This document shows, in pieces, positions 34,791 through 47,280 of a stretch of DNA of 64,000 bases. The notes below the pieces were generated by a model that worked only from the letters and a program-made list of their open reading frames with translations, had not been told where the DNA came from and ran no database searches. Each line of letters starts with the position of its first letter. Position 1 is the stretch's first letter. This DNA comes from Balaenoptera acutorostrata (taxonomy: Eukaryota > Chordata > Mammalia > Artiodactyla > Balaenopteridae). The position numbers and the translations under genes are program-made. The stretch lies in NCBI RefSeq assembly GCF_949987535.1, contig NC_080080.1:57076668-57140667 (forward strand), written 5' to 3'.

Positions 34791-35690
34791 ACAAGAAACA
34801 CTTGTTTTATATATTCAGGAAATGCTGTCCACATACTCTAAAAAACTAAATACTGCATGTACACACATCTATGTAACATATATATTGTATATATCTGAAA
34901 TGTTACACATATATTTAATTCTGTTGTGTATATACACAAACATTTAAGGTTCTTTAGAGCATACTGGTAGCAGATTCTAAATTTTGAATGAATTCAGATA
35001 ACGGTAGATTGAAACATATGAAATTGCCAGTATCAGACTATGTTTGAAATGAAAAAAACTACAATTTATTGTGATTCAACAGTAAAAAGCTTACATGAAG
35101 AAAAAGTTCATGGGAAAAGTTTACCTTTTCATATAAATGAGGTTATCCATTATAATCAAAGATACTGTTCAGGCATTTTTTTTCCCCCAATAATTTAACC
35201 TTGGACCAGTAGCACAACAAACATCTGCCATGAGACCCTAAAAAGAATGTTGATGGCAAAGCAGCAATCTTTTCCATCAACAGGGACAGGTGTACCAAGA
35301 AGAACAGGCTAGTTAGTTCCATCAGCTCAGGAAATGGATTGATCCCAAAGGCAATGAAAGAGAGACTTGACCATCTGCAGTTCCCAAGAAGATAAATAAA
35401 TCAGATTCAGATGTCTGCTGCAACTCTGGATAAGATCAGAATGTCCCCTAATCCTTTATAGTATGGAACAATGACATATAAGATGTTGTTGCCAACGGGC
35501 ACAAACTGCTCTACTTGGCAGTCAGTCAAGGGAAAGAGGGTGTTTTCCACCCTTAAACATCTTCAATCATGCTCCTATTTTACAAAATAAGAAAATAAAG
35601 TAAGATAAACAAGGAAGGATAAGTATTACTTATATATTAAATGGCACAATATAAATATTGTTAGATAAAATGGTGAAGTGTTTCTTTTAA
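34791..35690. other. Unassigned sequence, with a less AT-rich block at 35170-35580
   Basis: The block 35170-35580 has more even base composition and long partly open stretches on both strands, but I match it to no gene. A decayed processed pseudogene or an LTR are both possible. Confidence 0.3.
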
Positions 35691-35704
35691 AACAGCATAT
35701 CCTA

Positions 35705-35910
35705 TGGATAAACAACAAGGTCTATTGTATAGCACAGGGAACTATATTCAATTATTCAATATCTTGTAATAAACCATAATGGAAAAAAATATGAAATAGA
35801 ATATATATATACATATGTATGTATTATATATACATAACTGAATCACTTTGCTGTACACCAGAAACTAACACAACATTGTAAATAAATTATTCTTCAATTA
35901 AAAAAATTAA
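35705..35910 (+). mobile_element. Short 5'-truncated L1 3' end
   Basis: Words: tctattgtatagcacaggga, actatattcaattattcaat, then the actgaatcactttgctgtac stretch, ending in an A-rich tail. Near-identical flanks catatccta are found at 35696-35704 and 35916-35924, consistent with a target duplication. Confidence 0.8.
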
Positions 35911-35924
35911 ATAACATATCCTAC

Positions 35925-38129
35925 TTTTGGATTATTTCAACATGTGGGGTGATATTGAAAATGCCCTCTTTCTAATACTTCTCTCCATGGGGAAGGAATT
36001 CACTGGCTATAACAACCCTGGTTGATCTCAACTCCCTCTCTTACTTTTCCCCTAATTATGAGTTTGAAAGAAGAATTGCACATGAGTAGAACAGAGCTTG
36101 CTTCTGGCCTCCTTGGAAGTGAACTGCTTTCAGGAAATATATCTACCAATCTGCTCCTTCATTCCACCAATTTTAAAAGAGCCTCCTAAAGAGGCCAGGG
36201 AGAGGCCTGCCCCAGTCCAGCCCTATAGCTAAGGCTGCAGTTACTTCTTGGGTTCGGTATGGCCCATAAACACAAACCTTTATAAAATAAAAGGTGATAT
36301 TTTGGCTCCACATATTGACCTTTCCAACACATTTTTCAATTGCTTCAAGATCTCATTAGAGAAGAGAACTATTATTAAAGACTCTCAGGTGTCTCAACAT
36401 TTGGCATAATGAACTTCAAGTGAAAATAAACATATACTTCCAAATCAATTTTTGAGAATTATCATCTCTTACATATCTACAGACTTAGAATTAAAGAGCT
36501 TGCTGGCCACCATCTTGCAGTGCAGACCAATAAACCTGGGAAAAAGAGAATTAAGGACGCTTGGCTTGGAGATGTTAGTAGTGACTTGTTTCCTGTTTTT
36601 CTTTCTAATGGATAAACTCAGGACATAAATTCTTCCACCTGAGACAAAAAAAACAAACCTAGCCAAACAAACAAAAAAGGCCATAGAGCTATCCTGCCTT
36701 TTAACACCAGAAGAATTCTGATGGATTAATACAAATGAAGGTTAGTGAAATTTGGGTCTACACTGGCTGGAACCGCCAAGCTATATCGAGATAATGAAAT
36801 GTAGCCAATAAAAACTGCAGCCAAACCTATAGTGACAAGAATACAAAACTTCCCATTAACTTCATTTTGCTATTGTGAGAAGACAGTGATGAAGAGTTGT
36901 TCCAATTAAATAGCACTCTATTTTTACATAAGATAGATGATCAGAATAGTCAATGGCACTTTTTAAGGGAAGTGCTGCTGGAAAATTACAAGGCAAAGCA
37001 GGCCTAAACAGCTGCATCTGTTGGACTGGGTCTTTGCAGCTGCACAGAACCCAGGATAAATGACAAGCAATTCTTCTCACTCATTCCTCTATTACTTCTA
37101 AATCTTCAGATTCATATTTCATCCTTCAGCGTCATATTATTTTTCTTATTGAGTTGCTGGGAAAAAAAGATAATTTCACTAAAGATGGTAAAATGAAGTG
37201 GACAACCTCTTTGTCATAGGTATAAATGAGAGGAAAAAGTCATTTGATTTTAACCCCTGGTTAAAGAAGTATTTTCAGGTATTTTACCTGGGTCAGCATG
37301 TGACCTCTGGAAGGGGTAATAACAGAACTAGAGTTTCATAACCAAGAAATGAATTGAGAGGTCATATTAACACTGTGAAAATAATAATGTCACAGTACAA
37401 AAACTCTATCCAGAGTTCCGAATTTCCAAAAATTAAGCAATAAAATCAGCTATAGTCAAGTTCACGCCTACAAATCAGGAAACAACCCCGCCACTACAAT
37501 ACAAGCTCTTGGAGCTCAAGTACCATCATCTATAAAATAAAGCTGTGAGAATTGCTGAAATTTAAGTTTTCTTTTAACTGTAAGATTTTCTGTGTCTATT
37601 ATGTATGTTTATTGTAAGAGAAACAGATGGATAACAGGTACTTCTGCTGAGGGAAATGTGAAAGAAAACAAAAAGTCAGTACTAATGATAGCTGAACATT
37701 TTATAAAAGAAGGAAATCTAATAATTCTGTTTTTCATTCTGTGCTATTTCTTTAAGTAATTATACTAACAGTTGCTGATTCTAAAACTTTCATTTTTCAT
37801 TGCTCTCATTTAAATGTGCCAATTAAAGAAAATGCATTTTTATCATATTTATTATTTTTTTCTTATTAGAAGAGTGTTGCATGTTCATTGTTTCAAATAC
37901 AAAGACTCACAACAGGAAAATGAAAATTATCTGTAATCCTATCACCCAGACATAACCACAGTTAACATTTTCTACATAGGTGTATGTATGTGAAATTTGA
38001 AATAAGCTCCCAGATTCTGGCTTATTGAGTGGTACTGAAGAACTTTGAGAATGGGTCCCTGTTCAGAACTGTTCAACCACATATTTTCAGTGGTCAATTT
38101 GAAATTGGCACCATGAGAATTAAGAAATC
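35925..38129. other. Unassigned sequence
   Basis: 2.2 kb with no recognised gene. The part 37860-37980 (atcacccagacataaccaca, then gttaacattttctacatagg) resembles the 3' region of an old L1 or DNA element, but I cannot fix the family. Frames of 71-72 codons at 36469-36684 and 36862-37080 (minus strand) have no recognisable features. Confidence 0.4.
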
Positions 38130-38600
38130 ACTTCCAAACAAGTAATTATTGAGGTCCAAGAATCCATACTGGGGAAACTTGTATAGTGAAAGAAGTAGAA
38201 AATAAACTTCTATGCTACAATTTGCTGAGCAGAATGGGCTAAGAAATTGAGTGCCCCAATTAAGAGAGTTTCACTTATTCATTAGCTGGCTAAATGGCAT
38301 GCCTGCTTAATTGGAATAATCAGCAAGGCAGAGGCTTAGTTCAGTGCATTGGAATGACTCCTAATAATAGTTAACTGGCATGCCAATCTCACTTAAATGG
38401 AACACCTGGTGGTATCTCTCAGCCTTGTTCCCAGGAGTTGGCTCTATGATATTTACTCACATAAATGTCTATGGGGCGATGCTTTTATTTATTGTTTCCT
38501 CATGCTACACCATGGGGATTACTAAGAAATTTTATCAAGGTTTTTGTTTTCATCATAACACCTTTATCAAATAATTGCACATTTGACACTGAAAATCGAG
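38130..38600. promoter_or_regulatory. Candidate conserved non-coding element
   Basis: The block has several homeodomain-type ATTA/TAAT cores (aagtaattattg, ccaattaagag, ttcattagctgg, cttaattggaataatc) and two GGCATGCC/GGCATGCCA words about 80 bases apart. No transposon family is recognised. Composition and motif density resemble developmental enhancers, but that is inference without an alignment. A 64-codon frame at 38380-38574 is treated as chance. Confidence 0.25.
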
Positions 38601-39203
38601 AGTGGTAGACTGAGGTTAATGATGCACTTGGAGCGTTACTAAAGAGTATACTCTTAAAGAGAGTGCCTTTAATTTTATGAAGTACCTATTTTTCAGCCTT
38701 ACAATTATACATTTGATGTCCCATTCAGCTATTATAGAAGAATTTCATTGATAAGAATGACAAGGAAACACAAAATGTCAACCTCAATGAGTTTAGTTCG
38801 ACTTATCCAATTAAATTTTAACTGCTAGAAAACAGATTCTCTACTACATCTGCTTCTTTAGACAAATAGACCATTAAGACTAGGGTTCTGGTGGGGAGAA
38901 ATGGTGTAGCAATTTCATTTAAGTCAAATCTTATGAGCTAAAATTTTTTTTTAATTGATTTCAAAACCATGATATGAAAAGTCCTTAGTATTTTTATGAT
39001 TGAAGTACAAAATATATGAAGGCCTACTGCTACCTAATACCACTGAAATATTTTTATTTTTTAGCATCCCACAAATAGTTTTTTGGCAAGAAGGTGAATT
39101 AATGCAGACTGTTAGCGCTCTCTTCTCCTAAATCTAACCCTAGTGAAGTGGCAGAATCAACAAGGAAATTCTTGGATCTGAGAAAGTAAAATAAAATTTT
39201 AAG

Positions 39204-39206
<3 letters not shown>
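38601..39206. other. Unassigned sequence
   Basis: AT-rich sequence with no recognisable gene or repeat. Confidence 0.4.

Positions 39207-39242
<36 letters not shown>
39207..39242. repeat. (AT)n microsatellite
   Basis: A pure AT run of about 36 bases. Confidence 0.97.
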
Positions 39243-39244
<2 letters not shown>

Positions 39245-39394
39245 TTTTGTTGGAGGGAAATGGCAGTTCCTAGTGAAGAGAAAGACCAAAGAAGAACTTC
39301 TAACCATGTTCTTCTCCTCTCTACATTACACTGGACTGACCGTTGTTCTCTGCACAAGCCATGAACAAACAGGTACAACAGGGTTAATGATATC

Positions 39395-39840
39395 TGGGTA
39401 GTTGTTATAGGTTGGGGTTTTCCCAGGCAGAAGTTAAGATAGAGTTTGAGGTATCAATACAATGCTTTTATTGGAGGCCAATACCTATGAAAAGAAGGAG
39501 GAAAAAGCAGGCTTGAACAGAGAAAGAAATCAAACAATGATGCAGGCCTGACACACCTTTGGCCTAACAAGTAGAGATTTGGAGAGAAAGTACTACCATC
39601 ACAAGTGCCCTGCATCAAGCCGGTCTTTAAACCACTGGCAGGCTCTTGTCACCGGATGTGGATTTCACTGGAAAAGGCATGACTTTGTTGAGGAAGCTCT
39701 CTACTTCTGATGAAGGCCATGAAGGAGCTGACAGATGGAGGCTCACCACACTCCCCATACCTGGGCAGGAAGTCCTTCCTTGAAGTGGAGTCCGGGTGGT
39801 ACGTCTCTTGTCTACTACAGTGGACTAGTGGCCGGCAAGG
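39395..39840 (+). repeat. Unclassified dispersed repeat, copy A
   Basis: It shares an ordered set of words with 52712-53105: gggttttcccaggcagaagt versus gggtttctcagcatgaagat, catgaaaag-like cctatgaaaagaaggaggaa versus tctatgaaaagaaaggga, aagcaggcttgaacagag versus aagcaggactggacagag, later tgactttgttgaggaagct versus accatggacaaggtgact, and caggaagtccttccttgaag versus aaatagtccttaagtccag. Old divergence, no poly(A) tail, no open frame. It looks like an LTR or DNA-element family that I cannot name. Confidence 0.6.
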
Positions 39841-40308
39841 AGGAGGAATGAATAACAACATCTACAGAGAAACCATAGTCCCTTTGCACTTTTCCTTTCA
39901 TCCTTATTCTTTATAATCTCAGGACTAAATGATCATAGTTAATAAAGATATAAAAAAGGGAAGTATCAATTTTACAAATGAATACAGAAACAACAATTAT
40001 AAATAAAATATTAGTAAATTAAATGTACATATTTATATAAAATTATATTGCAAGGATTTTTAATAGGCATATGAGTGTTTTATTCAGACCATTTCTAAGG
40101 ATTCTGCTTCAAAGGTTTAACATGCAGCATTCATGCTTATCTTAATGAATACAGTCTAGTTTTTGAGAGATGATATATCATCAAGGTCTGTAGAGTTTTC
40201 ATTATCATTTACAAGGACTTCTCTATTCTTGCAAGTTCAGAAGCCATTCAGATCAATTAGAATAGTGGTGACTGTGTATATATGTATATAGTACATAAAT
40301 ATATACAC

Positions 40309-40311
<3 letters not shown>
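39841..40311. other. Unassigned sequence
   Basis: AT-rich sequence with no recognisable gene or repeat. Confidence 0.4.

Positions 40312-40356
<45 letters not shown>
40312..40356. repeat. Compound (TG)n-(TA)n microsatellite
   Basis: About 16 TG units (40312-40344) followed by TA units to 40356. The 60-70 codon frames on both strands across it are translations of this repeat. Confidence 0.98.
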
Positions 40357-43300
40357 TTCACTTTTATATGAAATCCAAGTGTTAGAATTACTGGTACATA
40401 ATGACCAAATGACTTCTCCAGTGTTTCCCCCATATGTCTATCTAGGCTCCCCAGTGATGAGAAATTCATGTAGCAACATATTTATTGTGGGTTGATTCTT
40501 CAAAGAATTAAGTTAACAGCAAGGCTTAAAAACATAAGCAAATAATTGAAATCCTAAATGTGGACTACTTTAGTAGAGGTTTGACAACAGCAGACTCACT
40601 GTTTATAGTAGCTTTGAATATCTATATCATGTAGTTATTTTTAGGTTTGCTGTTCATATAACTTGAAAAAACATGCATGGCAAGCAGGCAAGGGAGATAA
40701 GCTGATTGCCAAAAACCACTACCCAGTGAGGTTGGAGTAGCAGTTGTAGTATTTGGAATTGTATTTATTTATTCATATAGAAAATCCTCACAAACCTCGT
40801 TTGTTTATGTAAAATGTAAAGTAGTTTATAAATGAAAACACACGGTGGGAGTGGATAAAGAAGTAAAAAAATATTGGATAAAGACAAAGAGAGCAATTAT
40901 TCTAAGCCATAAAATAGTAGTCATGGGGACATTACATATTGTCTTCATATTCACACACTGGGGTTATTGAGACGCTCTCAAGATATGTTCCTTTGTGCCA
41001 AAATCTATTCTATTATTGGCCTCCTTGACAAGGAAGGTCACAGGTTTTGGGGCACATGTTTTTGAGAATAATTTCTTTAATGACTCACCAAGGTCATTTC
41101 TGTATGACCTTGTTCAAATTACTTAGCTTTTTTCAGTTTCAACTTTCTTATGTCTAAAATAGTCAAATAATATATATTTGGAATCTATGATTATTAAATT
41201 AAATGAAGTAATGTCAATAAAATTACCCCACTTATTCTTAGCCACACTACCCTCTCCTGTTTCCCAATCACTTGCAAAATTTTATTCTTTACTTGATTAT
41301 ACTACAATCATAAATTTATTTATTCTAATAAAACATTTAAAAATATGTCCAGGCCTATATAACAGTGTTTACTCTATTTATTTATCTATGTGATTATTCT
41401 AATATCTTCCTGGATAATTAGCTTTCTGGATAAAATTTTTCAAGCTCTTAGTTATTACCATTTAATGAAAAAAGAGAAATAGAAAGATAAGAGTCAGAGA
41501 AAATCAGTAGTATGTTATGTAAGAAAAAATATTTAAAATCTGCATCTAAATACAATAAAGCTAAAATTATATTTCAAAAGTCTAAGGAATTAGGGTTTTT
41601 TGGTGATGTATTATTAAGAAAATTATTATTTTAATAACTATTAGATTCATGAAATGCACGATGCTTTACATTCTGTTATAATTTTAGATTAGAATAGCAT
41701 CAAATACTTTCTAGTAATAATTTTAAATTCACTTCCATGTGTAAAATAGACCCAAAGACAGAATACTGAATCCAGTTTTATTTACCTTAAAGGACCAGGA
41801 AAATTTATTCAGATATATCTAAGTTTAGGAACTGAATGTTAAACTAGTATAGTCAGTGTAAGATGAAAAGCAATAAAATTTTCTTTTTTCATTAAGGATT
41901 AGTTTGGAATGTTGATGACTAATGCTAAGTATAATAAAAATTATCAGTTTATCTCTTATTTGCTTTTGAATAGTCTGTCACCTGGAGTTATTCCAAAATA
42001 AATAGCAAATGGACCCCCCGTGCTAAAAAAATGAGATAGCAATCCAACTTTCTAGGCAAATATATAATGACGTTTTCGGATAACAGAAGAGAGCTGAACA
42101 GCAATGGAATTAGAATTCCCTAGCAATATATGTCACTCAAATCTATTATTAATTTTGTGTCTTACCCAGCACATAGAGGTGCAGTTAAGATTAGAGTCCA
42201 TTGGATAATTTAAAATTCATAAAGTTTCTTGAGCTTCTCAGGGTAAGGTGCTATATAAATATTAAATAGCAATAATCATGATAATGATGAAATTATTATT
42301 CTAATCTTCATTTTGCACATGCTGTAAGTAATTCTCAGCCACTTTACCACTTGGCTATGTGCACATACACAAAGCCAGGGAGGTTCTGGGGGTCTGGAAT
42401 TCCCTTTGAAATCAATGGGAGCTCTGCAATCAATTCAACTCGGCAGGGGACTGAGGAGGAGGGTGGGGAAGAAAGGAAAATTGCACTATAACACTGAATA
42501 AAATCAAAGCAAATAGAAAAAACACAGTTCAATGGTTTTAAAGTTTAAAAAAAGGATACAACTGCTATTTTTAATTAAAGAAACAAAATTCTAAGTATGA
42601 TTTCATAGGAAAAAATAAACATAAAAAGAATAAATTTTTAAAAAATAGCCATGCACTTTCTTGTATAAGAGATAAAAAATTTCCATTCTTTTAAATATGT
42701 TCATTTATGTTTCTTGCAAGTTCCTAAACCTTATTTTGGATGTGAAAATATATCTTCCAGTATCATATTTTAAAATCCTCTTTGTGTCTGCTAAAATTGG
42801 TTCCTGTAATAGTCCTGAAAAGATGGTAATAGATTGTATTTAAAAAGACAACCTTCTGTGTTACTGAGAACTGCATTAACACCTGTGGCCAAGAAAATCA
42901 TAAAAATGGTTGCCTTCAGAAAAGATGTGATAAGGTGGATTTCCTTGTAATTAGCATAGTGGAAACTACAAATATGTTCATGTTTAATATTGAAAACATG
43001 GTGCAAGATTCAAGGAAAGATATCTTTTTGATCTGCTATTTATATACCTTAAAAGCTGTCTCTTCTCTAATTTTATCCTTAAACCCATACTTAGCCCAGA
43101 GATGGAAACCATATTTATAGAAACAATCTTCTTGAGATTAAGATAAAAGGGCACAAACCAACACCTACAAATGTATAGTTTACTCAGCCAGCCAGTAACC
43201 ATGGAAACAGATTGACCATTTACACAGAGCTAGCCCTTGTGAATTCAACCCTGCCTCTCTGTCTTGAAAATTGCTAACAATGTAATCTGATTACTTTGTG

Positions 43301-43789
43301 TAAGAACGTATTATCATTCAAACAACCAACCAACCAATCAAGTATGTATATTAAAAAGTTCTTGCTACATCATTGTATAAAAAGGCTTAAGACATGTCTA
43401 ACATAAAAGTTTAACAAAAATCCTTTCCACAGAATCTTCTTTTACTGGAGCAAGATAGAGATGTTGCATCAATAAGGCCCTTGATTATGTGCCATCTGCC
43501 CATATTGTTATCCCACACTTCATTTTTCTGTGCATCATCAAACTTTCAAACTCTGTCAAGCATATGTCCTTTATAATATTACTTCATATCATCCTCAGCC
43601 TCCATGTAAATGTGTTAGAACAATGACTATTGACAACTCTTTGACAAATGAAATACATTATAAGTCTTTGATCTTAAGCAGTGACAATTACTTATTTTAT
43701 TCGATACTATTATTATAAATAACTGTATTTGCTACTTTGGTATATCTTATAGCTTAAAATGAAATCTCACATGTATTATTAATATTGAA
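40357..43789. other. Unassigned AT-rich sequence
   Basis: 3.4 kb with no gene that I can support. Small frames (60-72 codons) have no recognisable features. Some tgctatataaatatt and aataatcatgataa words near 42250 could be MIR remnants. Confidence 0.4.
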
Positions 43790-43990
43790 TCTCCCAACAG
43801 CTCTGGCAGAAAGACATCATCATTGCTGCTTAAAACAGAGAGCATTCAAAGAGTTCCAAGACAGTTCAAGCATCTTATCCAAGGTAAAATTAAATGAAGA
43901 AAAAATATATATAAAGTTTTTAATGGCAAAGTCAAGATTTAAACTTTAAACTTTTGACCCTAAGTTTGTCCTTCACTCTATACCTTTAAT
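43790..43990 (-). mobile_element. MIR SINE, antisense
   Basis: Pieces in the complement-of-MIR order: ctcccaacagctctggcaga, the ttcaagcatcttatccaagg stretch, ggcaaagtcaagatttaaac, then ttgaccctaagtttgtcctt. Confidence 0.65.
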
Positions 43991-44246
43991 TATTCAATTC
44001 CCAGTTAATATCCTAAGACAACTAGGCTTTTCTAATTAACCATACTTACCAAAATATCAAAGTTCCTCTGTACATCTAATTCTCATCATACTTCACTTAT
44101 TCTTCTTGTATGGTCTGTGGTGATTATAAAACGTTTTATTATGGCCTAGGCTATGTAATCAAATATCAAAGATTAAAAGATTACACTAACAAATACTATT
44201 ATCAAAACAGCAATTCTCCCTTTGTTGTTACCAATCACCTATTGAA

Positions 44247-44249
<3 letters not shown>
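43991..44249. other. Unassigned sequence
   Basis: AT-rich sequence with no recognisable feature. Confidence 0.35.

Positions 44250-44291
<42 letters not shown>
44250..44291. repeat. (AT)n microsatellite
   Basis: A pure AT run of about 42 bases. Confidence 0.98.
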
Positions 44292-44293
<2 letters not shown>

Positions 44294-44579
44294 CTTCCTG
44301 CCCATGATAATGAAGCTATAGTTGACATATTGGAAAAGTTAATTCCTTAATATTTCTACAATACTATAAATTGAGTGCTTTTATTTTCACTATTTCAAAA
44401 GTTTCAAAACAGATAAATGAAAAATAATATACTTGTTTCAGTTTTTATGGAGGAGATTAAAAATTAAATTGTATCCTATTCATATTTTGTTGTTTACAAT
44501 GAAGATGGAATTCAAGAGAAAGTGTCACCTAAGGCATTTAAACAAATACCGTAAAAATAAAATCCCTCTAGTATTCCCT

Positions 44580-44785
44580 ACTACTGTAAATTCCTATATG
44601 CAGTGAATCAAAATTATTTATTACCCTGGCATATTGCTTATAAAATTTACCACATTTTATGTTTCTCATCTGTTTCTATGTAACTCCTGAAATGTAGAGA
44701 CCATAAGTTATTCAGTATGTGTATACAATCTCAGCACAGGTCATGGCACTTGACATTCAATAAAAAACTTATGAGTAATATAACT
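44580..44785 (+). mobile_element. L2 3' end
   Basis: Ordered words aactcctgaaatgtagagac, cagcacaggtcatggcactt and gacattcaataaaaaactta resemble the terminal 150 bases of L2. Confidence 0.55.
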
Positions 44786-45457
44786 TAGCAACATGTTATA
44801 GATGTTAGCCAAGGCCAAAGATACCCATGAGGTTAGGATTACTTTGAAGTATGTAATAGATTATATATAAATACATATTATATGTATATAGATTATAAAT
44901 ACATATATATGAATATATGTGTTTAATGTGAGGAAAGATATCTCCCTTGATACTGTTTAAATAAATAAATTTTTATGGGAATAGCATTTTTCAGACTTTT
45001 TTTCTATAAAGCTGAGAGTTGAGAAACAAAGAATTTCAGAAATCATAAGGTATAATATTACAAGTTACTTACAACTTTGATTTATATTAAGCCAGTGGTA
45101 AACTTATCCCACATGTGAAATGAGTCAAACTCTTTCAAAACACTAAGAGTGTGTTAAAGGAAAGGAAAACTGTACTAAATAGTTCATGCTGCTCTACAAG
45201 ATTTCATTTTTCACAGTGGGAAAAATTTATTTCCTCCAAGAGAATGACTTACGTGTCAAGGCTCACAAAATTATCAGATATTTTCGGATTGGACCTAAGC
45301 CTAGAAATATGGTTTAAGAACATAAGTTTACAGACACTACATCATGTGCCTCCTTGTATATCCAGACTCCTTTACAGAGGCTCTTAAAAGCAAAAACAAA
45401 AACTACTCTTATTGCCTATGATATAAAACCAACCTAGATGTTAAAAAGATATATATT
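44786..45457. other. Unassigned sequence
   Basis: AT-rich sequence. A 78-codon frame at 45151-45387 has no recognisable domain. The immediate flank of the L1 insertion is ttaaaaagatatat. Confidence 0.4.
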
Positions 45458-46745
45458 TTTTCTCCCATTCTGAAGGTCGTCTTTTTGTCTCGTTTATGGC
45501 TTCCTTTGTTGTGCAAAAGCTTTTAAGTTTAATTAAGTCCCATTTGTTTATTTTTGTTTTTATTTCCGTTACTGTAGGAGGTGGGTCAAAAAAGATCTTG
45601 CTGTGGTTTATGTCAAGGGGTGTTTTTCCTATGTTTTCCTCTAAGAGTTTTATAGTGTCTGATCAGAATGGGAGAAAATATTTGCAAATGAAACAACAGA
45701 CAAAGGATTGATCTCCAAAATATACAAACAGCTCATAGAGCTCAATATCAAAAAAACAAACAATCCAGTTAAAAATGGGCTGAAGATCTAAATAGACATT
45801 TCACCAAGGAAGACATACAGATGGCCAAGAGGCACATGAAAAGATGCTCAATGTCACTAATTATTAGAGAAATGCAAATCAAAACTACAATGAGATGTTA
45901 CCTCAGGCTGGTCAGAATGGCCATTATCAAAAAATCTAGAAACAATAAATGCTGGAAAGAGTGTGGTGAAAAAGGAACCCTCCTGCACTGTTGGTGGGAA
46001 TGTAAAGTGATACAACCACTATGGAAAACAGTATGGAAGTTCATTAAAAAACTAAAAATAGAACTACCATATGACCCAGCAATCCCACTACTGGGCATAT
46101 ACCCTGAGAAAACCATAATTCAAAAAGAGTCATGTACCAAAATGTTCTTTGCAGCTCTATTTACAATAGCCAGGACATGGAAGCAACCTAAGTGTCCATC
46201 GACAGATGAATGGATAAAGAAGATGTGGCACATATATACAATGAAATATTACTCAGCCATAAAAAGAAACAAAATTGAGTTATTTGTAGTGAAGTGGATG
46301 AACCTAGAGTCTGTCATACAGAGTGAAGTAAGTCAGAAAGAAAAACAAATACCATATGCTAACACATATATATGGAGTCTAAAAATAAGAAAAGAAAATG
46401 GTACTGATGAATCTAGTTACAAGACAGGAATAAAGTGGTAGACATAGAGAATGGACTTGAGGACATGGGTGGGAGGACGAAGCTGGGGTGAAGTAAGAGT
46501 AGCATCGACATATATACACTACTGAATGTAAAATAGTTGGCTGGTGGGAAGCAGCAGCATAGCACAGGGAGATCGGCTCGGTGCTTTGCGATGACCTAGA
46601 GGGGTGGGATAGAGACGATGGGAAGGAGGCTCAAAAAGGAGGGGATATGGGGACCTGTGTATGCATATGGCTGATTTGCTTTGTTTTGCAACAGAAACTA
46701 ACACAGTATTTTGAAGCAATTATACTCCAATAAAGATCTATTTAA
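45458..46745 (+). mobile_element. L1 with 5' inversion (twin priming)
   Basis: From 45664 to 46743 it is a forward L1 3' end: ORF2 C-terminus, 3' UTR, AATAAA at 46729-46734 and an A-rich end. From 45458 to 45663 the adjoining upstream ORF2 segment is in reverse orientation. At the junction cagaatgggagaaaa (45664-45678) is also present as its complement at 45458-45472, so the two pieces overlap by about 15 bases. This is the classic product of twin priming during target-primed reverse transcription. Flanks aaaaagatat (45444-45453) and aaaaaggatat (46744-46754) are a possible target duplication. Confidence 0.9.
45821..46441 (+). pseudogene. L1 ORF2 C-terminal remnant, 206 codons open
   Basis: This is the C-terminal end of the L1 endonuclease/reverse transcriptase protein. 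It contains the cysteine-rich motif [19 protein letters not shown], followed by [20 protein letters not shown], the [11 protein letters not shown] stretch, [19 protein letters not shown] and [11 protein letters not shown]. Only the last roughly 200 of about 1270 residues remain, with no endonuclease or polymerase domain. The first ATG is internal and not a natural start, and the frame is open upstream from about 45664. The lack of stops over 206 codons suggests that this is one of the younger L1 copies in the window. It cannot retrotranspose. Confidence 0.9.
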
Positions 46746-46824
46746 AAAAAGGATATTAAATCATTTGAAGCATTTTCATTATCTAAAAAGAAAACAGAAT
46801 ATTTTTATGAATTTTTTATGTTTT

Positions 46825-47280
46825 AGTAGCATATTAGTTTTCTATTGCTGTGTGACAAATTACCACAAACATAGCACTTTAAAATCCATTTATTATTTCT
46901 GTGTTATATAGGTCAGAAGTTTGGGTGGGCTTCACTGGGATCACTGCTTATAGTTTCACAAGGCTGAAATCAAGGTGCGAGCTGAGCTGGCTCTCATCTG
47001 GAAACTCGGGGAAGAATTCACTTCCAGGTTCATTCAGGTTGTTGGCAGAATCTAGTTCATGTGGTTGTAGGACTGAGGTCCCTGTTTCCTTGGTGACTCT
47101 CAGCTAGGAGTGGCTCAGCTTTTAAAGGGTACCCCTTGGTCTTTGCACTTGCTTCCTTCATCTTTAAAGCCAGCTATGGAGCATTGATTCTTTCTCTATG
47201 CTTTGATTCTCTCTGACTTTCAACTGGAAAACTTCTCGGCTTTTAAAGGGCTCACATGATTAAATTACTCCTAGCAGGAA
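46825..47280 (-). mobile_element. Ancient interspersed LTR-like repeat (MaLR/ERVL type, family uncertain)
   Basis: The plus strand reads attagttttctattgctgtg, tgacaaattaccacaaacat, then gtcagaagtttgggtgggct, aaggctgaaatcaaggtgcg and cacatgattaaattactcct. This is a very common mammalian repeat in antisense orientation. I recognise the sequence but not the exact subfamily. It is non-coding; the 66-68 codon frames are chance. Confidence 0.65.
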
